A stretch of 64,000 nucleotides of DNA from Paenibacillus dokdonensis. Lineage in GTDB: Bacteria > Bacillota > Bacilli > Paenibacillales > Paenibacillaceae. Within the stretch, counting starts at the first letter, position 1; each line of letters begins with the position of its first letter. The notes under the pieces were generated by a model that had not been told where the DNA came from, ran no database searches, and worked only from the letters and a program-made list of their open reading frames with translations. The stretch is from the NCBI RefSeq assembly GCF_004916975.1, contig NZ_STGQ01000001.1, positions 3,217,674 to 3,281,673 of the forward strand, in the 5' to 3' direction. A program made the position numbers and the translations under genes. Shown piece by piece: positions 25,541-36,013 of the stretch.

Positions 25541-26347
25541 TTATGCTTTTAATTGTGCCACAAACTTGCGTATTTGCAAGAGCCCTTCCTGGCGGGTGTC
25601 CACATTTTGCAGGAGTGGTATGGTTTCTTCTATCTGGCGGACAATAGCGCTGCCTACGACAACGCCGTCGCAGATCCGGGCAAACTTCGCTGCTTGCTCG
25701 CCGTTAGAGATGCCAAAACCTACCGCTGCTGGAATGTCCGTATATTCTTTCACTTGGGCGATAAACTCCTCCACTCCATCAAAGAAACTGGAACGCTCAC
25801 CCGTCACACCCAGGGAAGATACGCAGTATACAAAACCTTTGGCACTCGCCACGATGCTCTTGATTCTTTCATTGGAAGTCGGTGCTACCAGAGGAATGAG
25901 ATGAATCTCCGCGGCTTCTGCGCGTTTAGATAATTCCGCTGATTCTTCTACCGGTAGATCCGGAATGATCAGTCCGCTGATGTCATGCTTCTTCACTTCT
26001 TCGAAGAAACGCTCCAGATCGAACTGAAGCACCGGATTATAATAGGTAAACAGGATAAAAGGAAGCTTTACGCCGGCAGCCCGCGCTTTAACAGCAGCCT
26101 CCATGCAGCTGGCAATGTTCACTTGATGCTTCAGCGCCCGCTGGGAAGCCCGTTGAATGACAGGTCCATCCGCAAGAGGATCTGAGTAAGGAACGCCGAG
26201 CTCGACAATATCAGCCCCGGCCGCCTCCAGCTCTGCTATAATCTCAACCGAGGTATCCAAGTCCGGGTCACCAATGGTCAAAAAAGGGATCAAAGCAGTC
26301 TGCTGATTTTCTTTTAATCTGGCAAACGTTTGGTCGATCAAATTCAT
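25541..26347 (-). CDS. trpA: Tryptophan synthase alpha subunit
   Basis: Cleaves indole-3-glycerol phosphate to indole and glyceraldehyde 3-phosphate, passing indole to TrpB. 268 residues, TIM barrel. The catalytic Glu is in [19 protein letters not shown], with IPDLPVEES, the phosphate-binding region [10 protein letters not shown] and [12 protein letters not shown]. Its ATG overlaps the trpB stop by four bases. Confidence 0.97.
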   Translation of the reverse strand: MNLIDQTFARLKENQQTALIPFLTIGDPDLDTSVEIIAELEAAGADIVELGVPYSDPLADGPVIQRASQRALKHQVNIASCMEAAVKARAAGVKLPFILFTYYNPVLQFDLERFFEEVKKHDISGLIIPDLPVEESAELSKRAEAAEIHLIPLVAPTSNERIKSIVASAKGFVYCVSSLGVTGERSSFFDGVEEFIAQVKEYTDIPAAVGFGISNGEQAAKFARICDGVVVGSAIVRQIEETIPLLQNVDTRQEGLLQIRKFVAQLKA

Positions 26348-27540
26348 GCCTGGTTCCCTCCTGTGTATGCCATAATGGATTCCACGTCTTTATCCCCGCG
26401 TCCGGACAGGCAGATCACAACAATATCATCACTGCTGAGACCAGGTGCCATCTTGATCACCTGCGCAACCGCATGCGCGGATTCCAGTGCAGGAATAATC
26501 CCTTCCGTACGGCACAACAGCTGCAGTGCATCAAGTGCTTCCTGGTCCGTAACCGGTACATATTTGGCACGTTCAATATCCTTCAGATACGAATGCTCTG
26601 GTCCTACTCCAGGATAATCCAATCCTGCAGAGATCGAGAAGGCTTCCTGAACCTGTCCAAAATTATCCTGAAGCAGGTAGCTCATAGAGCCTTGGAATAC
26701 CCCCTTGGTGCCTTTGCTCATGGTCGCTGCATGAAAGGCGGTTTCCACACCCTTGCCGGCAGCCTCAACACCTATCAAAGCCACTTCCTTATCTTCGATA
26801 AAAGGATAAAACATACCAATTGCGTTGCTGCCGCCGCCGATTGCCGCGACTACATGATCCGGGAGACGGCCTTCTGCTTCAAGAATCTGGCGCCGTGTCT
26901 CATCTCCAATAATCCGCTGAAAATTACGCACCATCATAGGATACGGATGTGGTCCAACAGCCGATCCCAAAATATAAAACGTATCCTCCACGTTGCTGAC
27001 CCAGTAGCGGAGAGCCTCATTGCCGGCGTCCTTCAGTGTCCGCGAGCCAGACAAAACCGGAACCACTTCGGCTCCGAGCAGCTGCATGCGGAATACGTTC
27101 AGCGCCTGACGCTTGGTGTCCTCTTCCCCCATGAACACCTTGCATTCCATTCCCAGAAGAGCTGCTACTGTTGCGGTAGCCACACCATGCTGACCTGCTC
27201 CCGTTTCAGCGATGACCTTTTGCTTGCCCATTCTTTTGGCCAAAACACCCTGCGCCAAAGCGTTGTTGATTTTGTGGGCACCCGTATGGTTCAGATCCTC
27301 ACGTTTTAGATAAATTTTGGCCTTGCCCAGATGCTTACTCAGCCGTTCCGCATAATAAAGCGGGGTTTCCCTTCCCGAATACTGCTTCAAAAGATAGGAA
27401 AGCTCCTCCTGAAAGGAAGGCTCCTCTGAATAATGATTATAAGATTCTTCCAGATGTATCAGAGCGTTCATCAAAGTTTCCGGTACAAACCGTCCTCCGA
27501 ATTCGCCAAAGCGTCCATTTTGATCCGGCAGTTGTGTCAT
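26344..27540 (-). CDS. trpB: Tryptophan synthase beta subunit
   Basis: PLP enzyme condensing indole with L-serine to tryptophan. 398 residues. The PLP-lysine motif is [16 protein letters not shown], with [15 protein letters not shown] and the phosphate-binding [13 protein letters not shown]. Length and motifs are typical of TrpB1. It overlaps both trpF upstream and trpA downstream by ATGA-type junctions, implying coupled translation and balanced subunit synthesis. Confidence 0.97.
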   Translation of the reverse strand: MTQLPDQNGRFGEFGGRFVPETLMNALIHLEESYNHYSEEPSFQEELSYLLKQYSGRETPLYYAERLSKHLGKAKIYLKREDLNHTGAHKINNALAQGVLAKRMGKQKVIAETGAGQHGVATATVAALLGMECKVFMGEEDTKRQALNVFRMQLLGAEVVPVLSGSRTLKDAGNEALRYWVSNVEDTFYILGSAVGPHPYPMMVRNFQRIIGDETRRQILEAEGRLPDHVVAAIGGGSNAIGMFYPFIEDKEVALIGVEAAGKGVETAFHAATMSKGTKGVFQGSMSYLLQDNFGQVQEAFSISAGLDYPGVGPEHSYLKDIERAKYVPVTDQEALDALQLLCRTEGIIPALESAHAVAQVIKMAPGLSSDDIVVICLSGRGDKDVESIMAYTGGNQA

Positions 27541-28208
27541 GCCTGCTTCACCCTTTCCACAAAAGCTGCGATTTTATCGAGATCCTTGTCCCCGTTCGTT
27601 TCCACACCACTGGATACATCAATTCCGTCCGGTGCATAATCCTGTATGAGTCCTGCGACATTGGAAGCGTTCAGCCCCCCTGCCACAAACAGCGGTATAC
27701 GTTGACTTTCGGTCCACTTCTGATATGCCGGGATCTTATCCCAGGCAAAAGTGGAGCCAGATCCGCCTCCGTAATGCGGTTCAAATGTATCAATCAGCAA
27801 AGCATCGATAACTCCCGCATAATCCTGAAAAGCCACGGGGTTTCCGTCCGCGCGCTGCTGAGGTCCTACAGAAACGACCTTGAACAGGTCAACTTGAAAG
27901 CGTTCCTTGATATCCCGGCAAAAATTCGGACTTTCCTGGCCGTGAAGCTGGATCACATCAAGCTCAAGATGAGACATAACCTTCTCAAGCTGATCCATAT
28001 CCGGATTGACAAACACTCCCACACTGCGTGGAATGACAGGCGCTTCCCATTCTTTCAAAACGGCTGCCATGGAGGCCGCCGCTTGGGGCATGACCTGCCG
28101 CCGGCTTTTGGCAAATACAAAACCAATATAATCAACAGGCATGTTTATCATTGATTTTAGCACTTCAACGCCCTGAAGTCCACAAATTTTTACTTTTGTA
28201 TTATTCAT
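27537..28208 (-). CDS. trpF: Phosphoribosylanthranilate isomerase
   Basis: Amadori rearrangement of N-(5-phosphoribosyl)anthranilate. 223-residue TIM barrel. Catalytic Cys is in VKICGLQG at the N-terminus, catalytic Asp in [17 protein letters not shown], and the phosphate-binding loops are [10 protein letters not shown] and [15 protein letters not shown]. Its start overlaps the trpC end by eight bases. Confidence 0.96.
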   Translation of the reverse strand: MNNTKVKICGLQGVEVLKSMINMPVDYIGFVFAKSRRQVMPQAAASMAAVLKEWEAPVIPRSVGVFVNPDMDQLEKVMSHLELDVIQLHGQESPNFCRDIKERFQVDLFKVVSVGPQQRADGNPVAFQDYAGVIDALLIDTFEPHYGGGSGSTFAWDKIPAYQKWTESQRIPLFVAGGLNASNVAGLIQDYAPDGIDVSSGVETNGDKDLDKIAAFVERVKQA

Positions 28209-29025
28209 GCAAATGAACGCCGCCTTCCTCCGTTACCGGCCCCATCAGGCTCCGAACCGCCGCAGCGATATCTTCCTGTCTCATGAAATATTCACCCACA
28301 AGGACGCCCGATGCACCTGTATTTCTTAGAAACTCCATATCCTGCGGGCCTGCTATCCCACTTTCACTAATGACGGGCACACCTGCCGGCACCAGCTTGC
28401 TCAGCAATTCTGTTGCTGCAAGAGAAGTTTCAAAGGTATGGAGATTTCGGTTGTTGATACCAATCAAGGCACCATCGTGAAGTTCGAGTTCGAGCACCTG
28501 ATTCATCTCTTCCAGGCTGTGAACCTCGATCAGAGAGTCCAGGCCAATCGAGGCTGCCGTTTTCATAAACGATGAAATTTGTTCCGGTGTGAGGATCGCT
28601 GCGATGAGGAGAACCGCGTCTGCTCCCAGCAGCCTCGCCTCATAGATCTGGCGCTCATCGATTACAAAGTCTTTGCGCAGCAGCGGGAGATTCACAGCTT
28701 GACGCACAGCCTTCAGATATTCGCCGCTTCCTTGAAAATAAGTAGTGTCCGTCAGTACTGACAAGCAATCCGCTCCAGCCTTCTCGTAAGCAAGTGCAAT
28801 TTGGACCGGATCGAAGTCGGGGCGGATCAGTCCTTTCGAAGGGGAGGCCTTCTTCACTTCCGCAATGAGCCCCATATCCCGTTTCCGACCTGCTGTCAGC
28901 GTACGGGCGAACCCTTTGGTTGCAGGCAATCCTGAGATGGTCTCAAGCGCCTTATCTATTGAAAAAGTTTCAGCCAGTACGGCTGTTTCTTCACGTTTGG
29001 TTTCTACGATGCGATCAAGATACAT
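28201..29025 (-). CDS. trpC: Indole-3-glycerol phosphate synthase
   Basis: Ring closure and decarboxylation to indole-3-glycerol phosphate. 274 residues. Signatures are LIAEVKKASPSKGLIRPDFD near the N-terminus, LSVLTDTTYFQGS, LLRKDFVID, and GINNRNLHTFE, which carry the catalytic Lys and Glu residues. It overlaps trpD by 11 bases and trpF by 8. Confidence 0.96.
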   Translation of the reverse strand: MYLDRIVETKREETAVLAETFSIDKALETISGLPATKGFARTLTAGRKRDMGLIAEVKKASPSKGLIRPDFDPVQIALAYEKAGADCLSVLTDTTYFQGSGEYLKAVRQAVNLPLLRKDFVIDERQIYEARLLGADAVLLIAAILTPEQISSFMKTAASIGLDSLIEVHSLEEMNQVLELELHDGALIGINNRNLHTFETSLAATELLSKLVPAGVPVISESGIAGPQDMEFLRNTGASGVLVGEYFMRQEDIAAAVRSLMGPVTEEGGVHLHE

Positions 29026-30055
29026 AGCTCAGCTCTCCTGTCATTTGAATCAGCTGCTGCAGTTTGGTATATGCGCTGCCGGTATCGATAGCCTTTGCGG
29101 CAGTAAGAACCCCTTCTGCAATGCTGTCTGAAAGTCCGGATACATAAATGCATGCGCCTGCATTCGCAAGAACAACATCCCGGTACGGACTTTTTTCTCC
29201 CTGTAGTACGGATTCCACGATTTTGGCATTTTGCAGCGCATCCCCGCCCAGTACGGACTCAAGCGGATGAACATCCAGTCCAAGATCATGGGGATGAATA
29301 TCATACGTCCGGACCTCACCATCACGGAGCTCAGAAACTTGGGTTGATGCAGAGATACTGATTTCATCGAGACCATCATGGCTTGTCACGACTAGTGCTC
29401 GTTTGGAACCAAGCTCTCTGAGCACCTCGGCAATCATCTGGGTCCGGTTACGGTCATAGATTCCAAGCAGCTGCCGGTCTGCACCTGCAGGGTTCGTTAA
29501 TGGTCCGAGCATATTGAACACCGTACGTATACCAAGCTCCTTGCGCGGGGCAGCAGCATGCTTCATCGAAGGATGATAGAGCTGTGCGAATAAGAAGCAG
29601 ATGCCGATCTCATCAAGACAACGTTTAGCCTGCTCACTGCTTAAGTGAATGTTCACGCCGAGCGCTTCCAGCACATCTGCGCTTCCGGCCCGGCCCGATG
29701 CCGACCGGTTTCCATGTTTGGCCACCCGCACAGAGGCGGAAGAAGAGATAATGGCCGACGCTGTAGAAATATTAAATTTGTGTATTCCCGATCCGCCTGT
29801 GCCACAGGTGTCCAGCAGCTTCTCATTATCGGTTTGGACCGTGCTGGCAACATTCCGCATCGCTTCTGCAAATCCCGTAATTTCCTCAACCGTCTCTCCC
29901 TTGATCCGCAGTGCCATCAGCAGCGCTCCGATCTGCGACTGGGTAACATTCCCCTCCATGATCGAAGACATCAATAGACGTGCTTCCTCACGCGTTAAAT
30001 CCTGTCCTCCGATCAGCTGGTTCAAGCATGCTGGAATAAACTCACTAGTACTCAT
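29015..30055 (-). CDS. trpD: Anthranilate phosphoribosyltransferase
   Basis: Transfers phosphoribose from PRPP to anthranilate. 346 residues from the ATG at 30055 (AGGAGGAGAAGAAGG upstream). The glycine-rich DTCGTGGSGIHKFNISTASA motif, KHGNRSASGRAGSADVLEAL and FAQLYHPSMKHAAAPRKELG are diagnostic. It is a stand-alone TrpD, not fused to an amidotransferase. Confidence 0.96.
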   Translation of the reverse strand: MSTSEFIPACLNQLIGGQDLTREEARLLMSSIMEGNVTQSQIGALLMALRIKGETVEEITGFAEAMRNVASTVQTDNEKLLDTCGTGGSGIHKFNISTASAIISSSASVRVAKHGNRSASGRAGSADVLEALGVNIHLSSEQAKRCLDEIGICFLFAQLYHPSMKHAAAPRKELGIRTVFNMLGPLTNPAGADRQLLGIYDRNRTQMIAEVLRELGSKRALVVTSHDGLDEISISASTQVSELRDGEVRTYDIHPHDLGLDVHPLESVLGGDALQNAKIVESVLQGEKSPYRDVVLANAGACIYVSGLSDSIAEGVLTAAKAIDTGSAYTKLQQLIQMTGELSYVS

Positions 30056-30077
30056 ACCTTCTTCTCCTCCTTTGTGT

Positions 30078-31637
30078 TTATGGCGTGTATTCATAAAAAT
30101 AATCCTGATTCAGCTGCTGTTCTATTTCCACTTTGGACGCTGTCGGAAACATGGCTTCAGCGGTCCGGATCGATTTCAGCAGTGCTTTGGCCTTATTCAC
30201 CGTCTCTTCGTATTCCTTCTCGGGCACCGAATCCCATACGATCCCTGCTCCAGCTTGCACGTAAGCTTTGCCCTTACGGAAGATGATCGTCCGGATTGTA
30301 ATGCAGGAATCCATATTGGAGTTAAAGCCCAGGTATCCAATGGCTCCCGCATAAGCTCCTCTGGCTTCCTTCTCCAGCTCGGCGATAATTTCCATCGCTC
30401 TCAGCTTTGGTGCACCGGATACCGTTCCCGCGGGCAGGCAGGATAGAAAGGCATCGAAGAAATCCTTATCGTCCCGAAGCGTACCGGATACATTGGAAAC
30501 CATGTGCATGACATGAGAATAACGCTCAATTTCCATAAACATGTCGCATTTAACCGTTCCGAACTGTGATACCCGGCCCAAATCATTGCGTCCAAGATCG
30601 ACAAGCATCAAGTGCTCGGCTCGTTCCTTCTCATCCTCAAGCAGTTCCTTTGCCAACCGGTCATCTTCGGCTTCGTCCGCCCCTCGTGGCCGTGTACCTG
30701 CAATCGGCCTCGTTTCGACTTTACCACCGTCAACTTTAACCAGTGCTTCAGGCGAGGTTCCAACAATGATCTCCTCATGCATCTTAAGGTAGTACATATA
30801 AGGGGATGGATTGAGCGTTCGCAGCACGCGGTATACATGCAGCGGAGAAACATCCGTTTCAATATGAAAACGCTGGGACAGTACCACTTGAAAAATATCT
30901 CCTGACCGTATATATTCCTGCGCCTGCTTCACATTTTCCATATATTGTTCCTTCGTCATATTGGACTTGATGTCACCAAGCTCAATATCTGCAGGAATTG
31001 TACGTCCATTTACGTTTTCTCGCGGCCCCTGCGTCTGCAGCTGTTCAGCAATTTGACTAAGCTTGTTGTCGATCTCCACGTAACAGCGGCGGATATCCTC
31101 ATCTCGATCTCCGTCTTGGACGTGAACATTACCGACCAGCAAAATCTGCTGCTTTACATGATCGAAAACAATCACCGTATCGCAAAACATAAACCGGATG
31201 TCATCCATGACAAGATCATCAACTGCATGGGAAGGAAGCTTCTCATAATATTGCAGCAAATCATAACCGAAGAACCCGATCGCTCCACCCGTGAAAGGAG
31301 GCAGTTCCTCCGTTTTCGGACTGCGGTAGCGGCGAAGCAGAGCCTTCAGCTCTTCAACAGGCTTGCCCTTAACGATTTCTTCTGCGCCGTTTCTTTCAAG
31401 TACAATCTCGCCCTTCTTGCCGTAGATCATCATGAAAGGATCGGTTCCAATAAAAGAATACCGTGCCCACTGACTGCCACCCTCTACACTTTCAAGCAAA
31501 AACGCGCAATCGCGTTCAGCATAACGCTGAAAAATTCGTATCGGGGTTTCCATATCCGCCAGCAGCCGTTTTACGACAGGAATCAGATTATACTCGCGGG
31601 ACAGCTTTATGACCTGCTCCACACCCGGATTCATCAT
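30078..31637 (-). CDS. trpE: Anthranilate synthase component I
   Basis: Converts chorismate and ammonia (from the glutaminase partner) to anthranilate. 519 residues. The C-terminal chorismate-binding domain shows VGTSPEALVKV, RPIAGTRPRG, DLGRNDLGRVSQFG and the SGAPKLRAMEII segment; the N-terminal region LLESVEGGSQWARYSFIG includes the LLES-type tryptophan feedback site. First gene of the operon after the TRAP-type leader. trpG is absent here and, as in B. subtilis, is presumably the pabA-type gene of the folate operon. Confidence 0.96.
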   Translation of the reverse strand: MMNPGVEQVIKLSREYNLIPVVKRLLADMETPIRIFQRYAERDCAFLLESVEGGSQWARYSFIGTDPFMMIYGKKGEIVLERNGAEEIVKGKPVEELKALLRRYRSPKTEELPPFTGGAIGFFGYDLLQYYEKLPSHAVDDLVMDDIRFMFCDTVIVFDHVKQQILLVGNVHVQDGDRDEDIRRCYVEIDNKLSQIAEQLQTQGPRENVNGRTIPADIELGDIKSNMTKEQYMENVKQAQEYIRSGDIFQVVLSQRFHIETDVSPLHVYRVLRTLNPSPYMYYLKMHEEIIVGTSPEALVKVDGGKVETRPIAGTRPRGADEAEDDRLAKELLEDEKERAEHLMLVDLGRNDLGRVSQFGTVKCDMFMEIERYSHVMHMVSNVSGTLRDDKDFFDAFLSCLPAGTVSGAPKLRAMEIIAELEKEARGAYAGAIGYLGFNSNMDSCITIRTIIFRKGKAYVQAGAGIVWDSVPEKEYEETVNKAKALLKSIRTAEAMFPTASKVEIEQQLNQDYFYEYTP

Positions 31638-31703
31638 GACTTGTTCCCTCCTTCGTTTTTCATTCGGATTTCGGTAAAACTTAAGTGAACTATTGATGTA
31701 GAT

Positions 31704-32095
31704 AACAAAAAAACCTCTACCGAAGTAGAGGTTTGACGTTCATTAAGTATGTGGAAAGAGTCGTCCGCAGCAATCATATTCCGCTTCGATTATTTGTAAT
31801 TCCCGCATCCCAGATCACTGGAAAGAAGAACTAGAAACATCTATGCAAAACATTATGGCTGGACGTTCCAAAATTTGCATTACGCATATGGACTCAGCTC
31901 TTCTATACTCAACTCAGCTCTTCTAAACTCTACTCAGCTATATAGATTAACTTAGATCTCTATCTAAGTTCAATCCATGGACATTGTTCGAAATGCTTCG
32001 TTCGAACGATACATTATAGAATGATCATCAACATCTTTGCGCATCTGTCATTCTATGTAACTTACACTATACAGGATGGACCCTCGTCCTGGCAA
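31704..32095 (-). promoter_or_regulatory. trp operon promoter and TRAP-binding leader with intrinsic terminator
   Basis: Reading the minus strand: promoter candidates are TTGCCA-18-TATAGT (32090-32095/32066-32071) and TATAAT at 32013-32018. A short 5' stem-loop ACTTAGA/TCTAAGT follows (31950-31969), then ten (G/U)AG triplets each separated by exactly two bases (31893-31940). About 160 bases later comes the hairpin AACCTCTAC/GTAGAGGTT plus T-run (31704-31733). AGTAGAG within the triplets is complementary to CTCTACT of the terminator arm, so an antiterminator is possible when TRAP is not bound. The rest up to trpE holds no gene. Confidence 0.85.
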
Positions 32096-32112
32096 GCATA
32101 GATCTCAAAAAG

Positions 32113-32487
32113 TTAAGCCTTGGGAGCAGCAAGGTCCGGGCGAAGCTTCTTCGCTTCGTTCATATACACATGCTTAATATCGCTTTGGCTCTTTTCGGTG
32201 TTAACCTGAACCATCAGGCGGATGCACCGCGGCAGGCTTCCTTTTACAGGCACTTCTACGGAACACATTAAAGGTACCAGTTCCCAGCCCTCTAATTGCC
32301 TTATGGCTTTTGCCGGAAATGCGGCGTCCAGATCTTGAGTCAGCGTGATCCAAACACTGCAAATATCTTCAGGATTTACTTCATTACGCTCCACTATTTC
32401 ACGCATCAATACAACAGTTTCATCCAGAATTTCCCGCTCTTCATTGAGCTCAACGGTTGTCGCACCGCGAATACCTCGGTTATACAT
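32113..32487 (-). CDS. aroH: Chorismate mutase, AroH type
   Basis: Rearranges chorismate to prephenate for phenylalanine and tyrosine. The 124-residue protein is the monofunctional trimeric B. subtilis-type enzyme. Catalytic-site residues appear in RGIRGATTVELNEEREI (Arg), the SVWITLTQDLDAAFPAKAIR region and VPVKGSLPRCIRLMV. It overlaps the aroB end by eight bases and closes the aroC-aroB-aroH operon just ahead of the trp promoter. Confidence 0.95.
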   Translation of the reverse strand: MYNRGIRGATTVELNEEREILDETVVLMREIVERNEVNPEDICSVWITLTQDLDAAFPAKAIRQLEGWELVPLMCSVEVPVKGSLPRCIRLMVQVNTEKSQSDIKHVYMNEAKKLRPDLAAPKA

Positions 32488-33589
32488 GGGCTTCTCCTCC
32501 TTTTCTAAGCTGTTTCAGGATATCTCTGACCAGTTGCTGCGGAATATCCTTCACAATGCTGACTGAGCCGATTGAATCCGGTACTACAAATACCATTGTA
32601 CCTTCCTTGAACTTCTTATCATGCATCATAGCCTCCATCAGGTCGTCCTCATCCAAATGCTCCGGTAGTAGAACCGGCAGATTCAGAGCGGTTAGCATTG
32701 CTATCGTTTCGGCATAGACACCTTTTTTTCGTCCCAATGCCTCAGCCAAGAGCGCCGAACCAGCCATTCCGATCGAGATGGCTTCACCGTGCAAAAACTC
32801 TCCATAGCCGCCAACGGCCTCAATGGCGTGTCCAATGGTATGTCCAAGGTTTAATATGGCACGCAGTCCACCTTCACGTTCATCCTGGGATACAACATCC
32901 GCTTTAATAGCGACACCCCGTTCCAAACCATATCCAAGCGCATCCAAATCAAGGGCTAGCAGTTCACCCGCATGATCCTTGCACCAGTATGCAAATGCTT
33001 CGTCTTTGATGAGACCATGCTTGACCATTTCAGCCAGTCCGGCAGATACCTCACGGGGAGGCAGTGTTGTAAGCGTATCGAGATCATACAACACAAATTC
33101 AGGCTGATGAAATGCCCCAATCATATTTTTGGCAAGCGGATGGTTAACGGCAACCTTGCCACCAACGCTGCTGTCATGCGCCAGGATGGTGGTTGGCATC
33201 TGGAGAAAAGAAATCCCCCGCATATAAGTAGCGGCTACAAAACCGGCCAAATCTCCGACTACACCTCCACCAAGGGCGATGACGGATGAATTGCGATCAA
33301 GACCGCCCTGAATGGCGTCTGTCATGACATTTTCAAAGACTGACAAGGATTTGGAGCCTTCTCCGGATTTAACGATTGAGATCACTAGCCGGAAGCCTGC
33401 CGCTTGCAGCGAGGACTTCAAGGTTTCAAGATGATAGGGAGCAACCTTATCGTCCGTGACAACCAGATGCGGACTTTTGACTGACAATCCATGCTTTATT
33501 AGATAAGCCGCGGCCTGCGGCAGCAGACCGGAGCCGATATAGATCGGATACGAACGCTCTCCCAATTCCACATGTACGTTTCTCATCAT
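32480..33589 (-). CDS. aroB: 3-dehydroquinate synthase
   Basis: Second shikimate-pathway step, DAHP to 3-dehydroquinate. 369 residues, NAD- and metal-dependent. GGGVVGDLAGFVAATYMRGI is the nucleotide-binding motif; metal ligands lie in the ERGVAIKADVV, NLGHTIGHAIEA and HGEAISIGM segments. The ATG overlaps the aroC TGA and a GTGGAG site is eight bases upstream. Confidence 0.96.
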   Translation of the reverse strand: MMRNVHVELGERSYPIYIGSGLLPQAAAYLIKHGLSVKSPHLVVTDDKVAPYHLETLKSSLQAAGFRLVISIVKSGEGSKSLSVFENVMTDAIQGGLDRNSSVIALGGGVVGDLAGFVAATYMRGISFLQMPTTILAHDSSVGGKVAVNHPLAKNMIGAFHQPEFVLYDLDTLTTLPPREVSAGLAEMVKHGLIKDEAFAYWCKDHAGELLALDLDALGYGLERGVAIKADVVSQDEREGGLRAILNLGHTIGHAIEAVGGYGEFLHGEAISIGMAGSALLAEALGRKKGVYAETIAMLTALNLPVLLPEHLDEDDLMEAMMHDKKFKEGTMVFVVPDSIGSVSIVKDIPQQLVRDILKQLRKGGEAHV

Positions 33590-34758
33590 CAGTAATTCTC
33601 CACTTGGGTTAAGTAGTTATTGTAATTCGCACGAATCTCATCCATCGAATCGCCCCCGAATTTCTCAAGGAAAGCTTTGGCGATTTCCCATGCCACGACA
33701 TGTTCCATCACGACGCTCGCCGCAGGTACCGCACAAGCATCCGAACGCTCCACCTGAGCTGTAAATGGTTCCTTCGTATCAATGTCCACGCTTCTGAGCG
33801 GCTTGTAAAGAGTTGGGATCGGCTTCATTACGCCGCGCACAACCACAGGCATTCCATTTGTCATACCACCCTCAAAACCGCCGAGACGATTACTTGCGCG
33901 GTAGTACCCTTGTCCATCTTCATGGATAATCTCATCATGCACCTGAGACCCGCGGAGAACGCCCGCTTCAAATCCGATGCCAATCTCTACACCCTTGAAT
34001 GCGTTAATCGACATCACCGCCTGAGCTATGCGTCCATCAAGTTTGCGGTCATACTGGACATAGCTTCCAAGTCCAACCGGCAGACCCTCAACGACACACT
34101 CGACAACCCCGCCGACCGAGTCGCCTTCTTTTTTAATTTGATCGATGTAAGCTTCCATCTTCTGTTCCGTTTCGGAGTCCACCACTCGTACGGAAGAGGC
34201 TTCCGTGCGCTCGTTTAGCTCATCCACAGATAGTTGGTTGGCAGGTGCCTCAATTTCTCCGATACGTATGACTTGTCCGCCTATCTTCACGCCGAAGGCT
34301 TCAAGAAACTGGCGGGCAATCGCTCCACAAGCAACGCGGACGGCCGTTTCTCTTGCGCTGGACCGTTCCAGCACATTCCGAAGATCCTTCAAATTATATT
34401 TCAAGCCTCCGTTCAAATCCGCATGACCCGGACGTGGACGATGCACACGACGCTTCTCTTCATCACTGCCTTCAATAGGCTCAACGTTCATGATCTGGTT
34501 CCAGCTGGCCCAGTCCTTATTTTCCACCACGATGGCAACGGGTGCACCGGTCGTAACGCCATGGCGTACGCCACCGACGATTTTTGCCGTGTCCTTCTCA
34601 ATTTGCATCCGGCGTCCACGACCATGACCTTTCTGGCGGCGGTGGAGCTGGAAATTCAATGCTTCAAAATCAAGTGTAAGATTGCTTGGAAAACCTTCAA
34701 TAATGGCAGTAAGCTGGGGACCATGCGTCTCCCCGGCTGTTAAGTAACGAATACTCAT
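33589..34758 (-). CDS. aroC: Chorismate synthase
   Basis: FMN-dependent elimination of phosphate from EPSP to yield chorismate, the branch point for Trp, Phe, Tyr, folate and menaquinone. 389 residues. Signatures are [16 protein letters not shown] at the N-terminus, the [13 protein letters not shown] segment and [16 protein letters not shown], and [17 protein letters not shown] towards the C-terminus. B. subtilis calls this locus aroF. A near-consensus promoter precedes it. Confidence 0.97.
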   Translation of the reverse strand: MSIRYLTAGETHGPQLTAIIEGFPSNLTLDFEALNFQLHRRQKGHGRGRRMQIEKDTAKIVGGVRHGVTTGAPVAIVVENKDWASWNQIMNVEPIEGSDEEKRRVHRPRPGHADLNGGLKYNLKDLRNVLERSSARETAVRVACGAIARQFLEAFGVKIGGQVIRIGEIEAPANQLSVDELNERTEASSVRVVDSETEQKMEAYIDQIKKEGDSVGGVVECVVEGLPVGLGSYVQYDRKLDGRIAQAVMSINAFKGVEIGIGFEAGVLRGSQVHDEIIHEDGQGYYRASNRLGGFEGGMTNGMPVVVRGVMKPIPTLYKPLRSVDIDTKEPFTAQVERSDACAVPAASVVMEHVVAWEIAKAFLEKFGGDSMDEIRANYNNYLTQVENY

Positions 34759-34820
34759 GTTGCTTTCCCCCTTTAAACTGTTAAACGGTAATTGGCTAAA
34801 ATCCGAAGATATCTTTGCTC

Positions 34821-34850
34821 ATTATAGTATAGCTGCCACCGCTTTGACAA
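34821..34850 (-). promoter_or_regulatory. Sigma-A promoter of aroC-aroB-aroH
   Basis: Minus-strand TTGTCA (34845-34850) and TATAAT (34821-34826), 18 bases apart, about 65 bases upstream of the aroC ATG. Confidence 0.75.
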
Positions 34851-34865
34851 GGAAGGTATGCATTT

Positions 34866-34907
34866 GCAAAAAAAGACGCCTTTCCCTCAATTAAAGGGAC
34901 GGCGTCT
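34866..34907 (-). terminator. Terminator after the small HTH-like gene
   Basis: Stem AAGACGCC/GGCGTCTT with an inner TCCCTTTAATTGAGGGA arm, followed on the minus strand by seven T. Confidence 0.9.
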
Positions 34908-35089
34908 TACTCTGCATTGCTGCTATTAACCTGGAAGCACTCTTTTTGCTTACTTTCTTCCTTCAGTCTTTCCACGGAATCCTGTACCATCTGGCTCAGA
35001 CGGATATCCTCGATACCCAGGATCTGACCGCATTCCTGAATCGTTATAAAACCGCGACGGTACGCCGTAATCACTTTCCGCTTATCCAT
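34907..35089 (-). CDS. Small conserved-looking protein, function unknown
   Basis: 60 residues starting MDKRKVITAYRRGFITIQEC, with GGAGGT ten bases upstream of the ATG and a strong terminator just after the stop, so it looks like a real short gene. The stretch FITIQECGQILGIEDIRL resembles a helix-turn-helix, and the C-terminus is charged (VERLKEESKQKE). I do not recognise the family. It lies between cheR and aroC. Confidence 0.65.
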   Translation of the reverse strand: MDKRKVITAYRRGFITIQECGQILGIEDIRLSQMVQDSVERLKEESKQKECFQVNSSNAE

Positions 35090-35176
35090 ACTGAAGCAGA
35101 CCTCCACTTATCCATGTCATTGTGTTAGTCATAGTATCGCATCAAGCGGCTGCAATTATACCCTCAGGATGGAATT

Positions 35177-36013
35177 TCAGGATTTCTTCCGGTAGAAAAA
35201 GGTTTCTGTCGGCTCGAGACCATATTGCCCAGGTGTAAATATCTGCTCAGTGCTGCCAACAAACAAATAGCCACCTGGGCGAAGCGCCTCCGCAAACTTA
35301 TGATACAGTTTGTTTTTGGCCTCTTCTGTAAAATAAATCATCACATTTCGACAGACGATCAGATCATGCTTCTCCTCAAAACGGTCCATAAGCAGATTCT
35401 GTTTGCGGAACTGAACGCTTTTCTTCAGCTGTTCGCTGAATTTATACATCAAGCCTTCCTGCGCAAAATAACGGGAAGCGACATCTTGGGGCACGTCCTT
35501 CAAAGAGCGTTCCATATATAGTCCTTGCTTCGCCTTTGCCAAAGCCCCTTCATCAATGTCAGTCGCAACCAGAGAAGAGTCCGCAAGCAATCCTTTTCCA
35601 TCAAGAATCATAGCAAGTGTATAAGGCTCTTCACCCGTGGAGCAGGCGGCGCTCCACACCTTTAGACGGCGATTGCCACCTGCGGACAGCTCAGGGAGAA
35701 TGACGTCTCTGAGAATCTCCCAACGGTTGGGGTTACGCCAAAACTCTGAAACATTGATGGTCATACGGTCGAGGAATTCATAGAAAAGCATTTTGTCCTT
35801 AGAAATGGCTTCATAGAAAGACGCAAAGCTTTGGTAACCATTCTTTACCCGAAGTGTTGTCAGACGGCGCTTCATTTGGGCTTCTTTATACTCCGACAAA
35901 TCAATGCCGGTACTTTGCTTAATATTTTGAATGAATTTCAAATAATCCGGATCCGGTTGATGCTCTCCGGCAGGAGCGCCTCCGGCTTGAGAAAACGGGT
36001 TCACTACATCCAC
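35177..36013 (-). CDS. cheR: Chemotaxis protein-glutamate O-methyltransferase
   Basis: Methylates glutamates of chemoreceptors with S-adenosylmethionine. 278 residues with a helical N-terminal domain ([20 protein letters not shown]) and a Rossmann methyltransferase domain: [19 protein letters not shown] is the SAM-binding motif, then [22 protein letters not shown] and [12 protein letters not shown]. The start is uncertain: GTG at 36013 overlaps the ndk end, and another GTG nine bases later is also possible; neither has a good ribosome site. It probably depends on coupling with ndk, as in the B. subtilis ndk-cheR pair. Confidence 0.93.
   Translation of the reverse strand: MDVVNPFSQAGGAPAGEHQPDPDYLKFIQNIKQSTGIDLSEYKEAQMKRRLTTLRVKNGYQSFASFYEAISKDKMLFYEFLDRMTINVSEFWRNPNRWEILRDVILPELSAGGNRRLKVWSAACSTGEEPYTLAMILDGKGLLADSSLVATDIDEGALAKAKQGLYMERSLKDVPQDVASRYFAQEGLMYKFSEQLKKSVQFRKQNLLMDRFEEKHDLIVCRNVMIYFTEEAKNKLYHKFAEALRPGGYLFVGSTEQIFTPGQYGLEPTETFFYRKKS

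Noticed and set aside
30084..31688. Several long plus-strand frames opposite trpE
   Set aside because: They are antisense shadows of an unambiguous trpE with no start signals or family features.
31861..31940. Repetitive CTCAGCTCTTCTA sequence as a simple repeat or CRISPR-like array
   Set aside because: On the minus strand the repeats are evenly spaced (G/U)AG triplets ahead of trpE, which TRAP binding explains.
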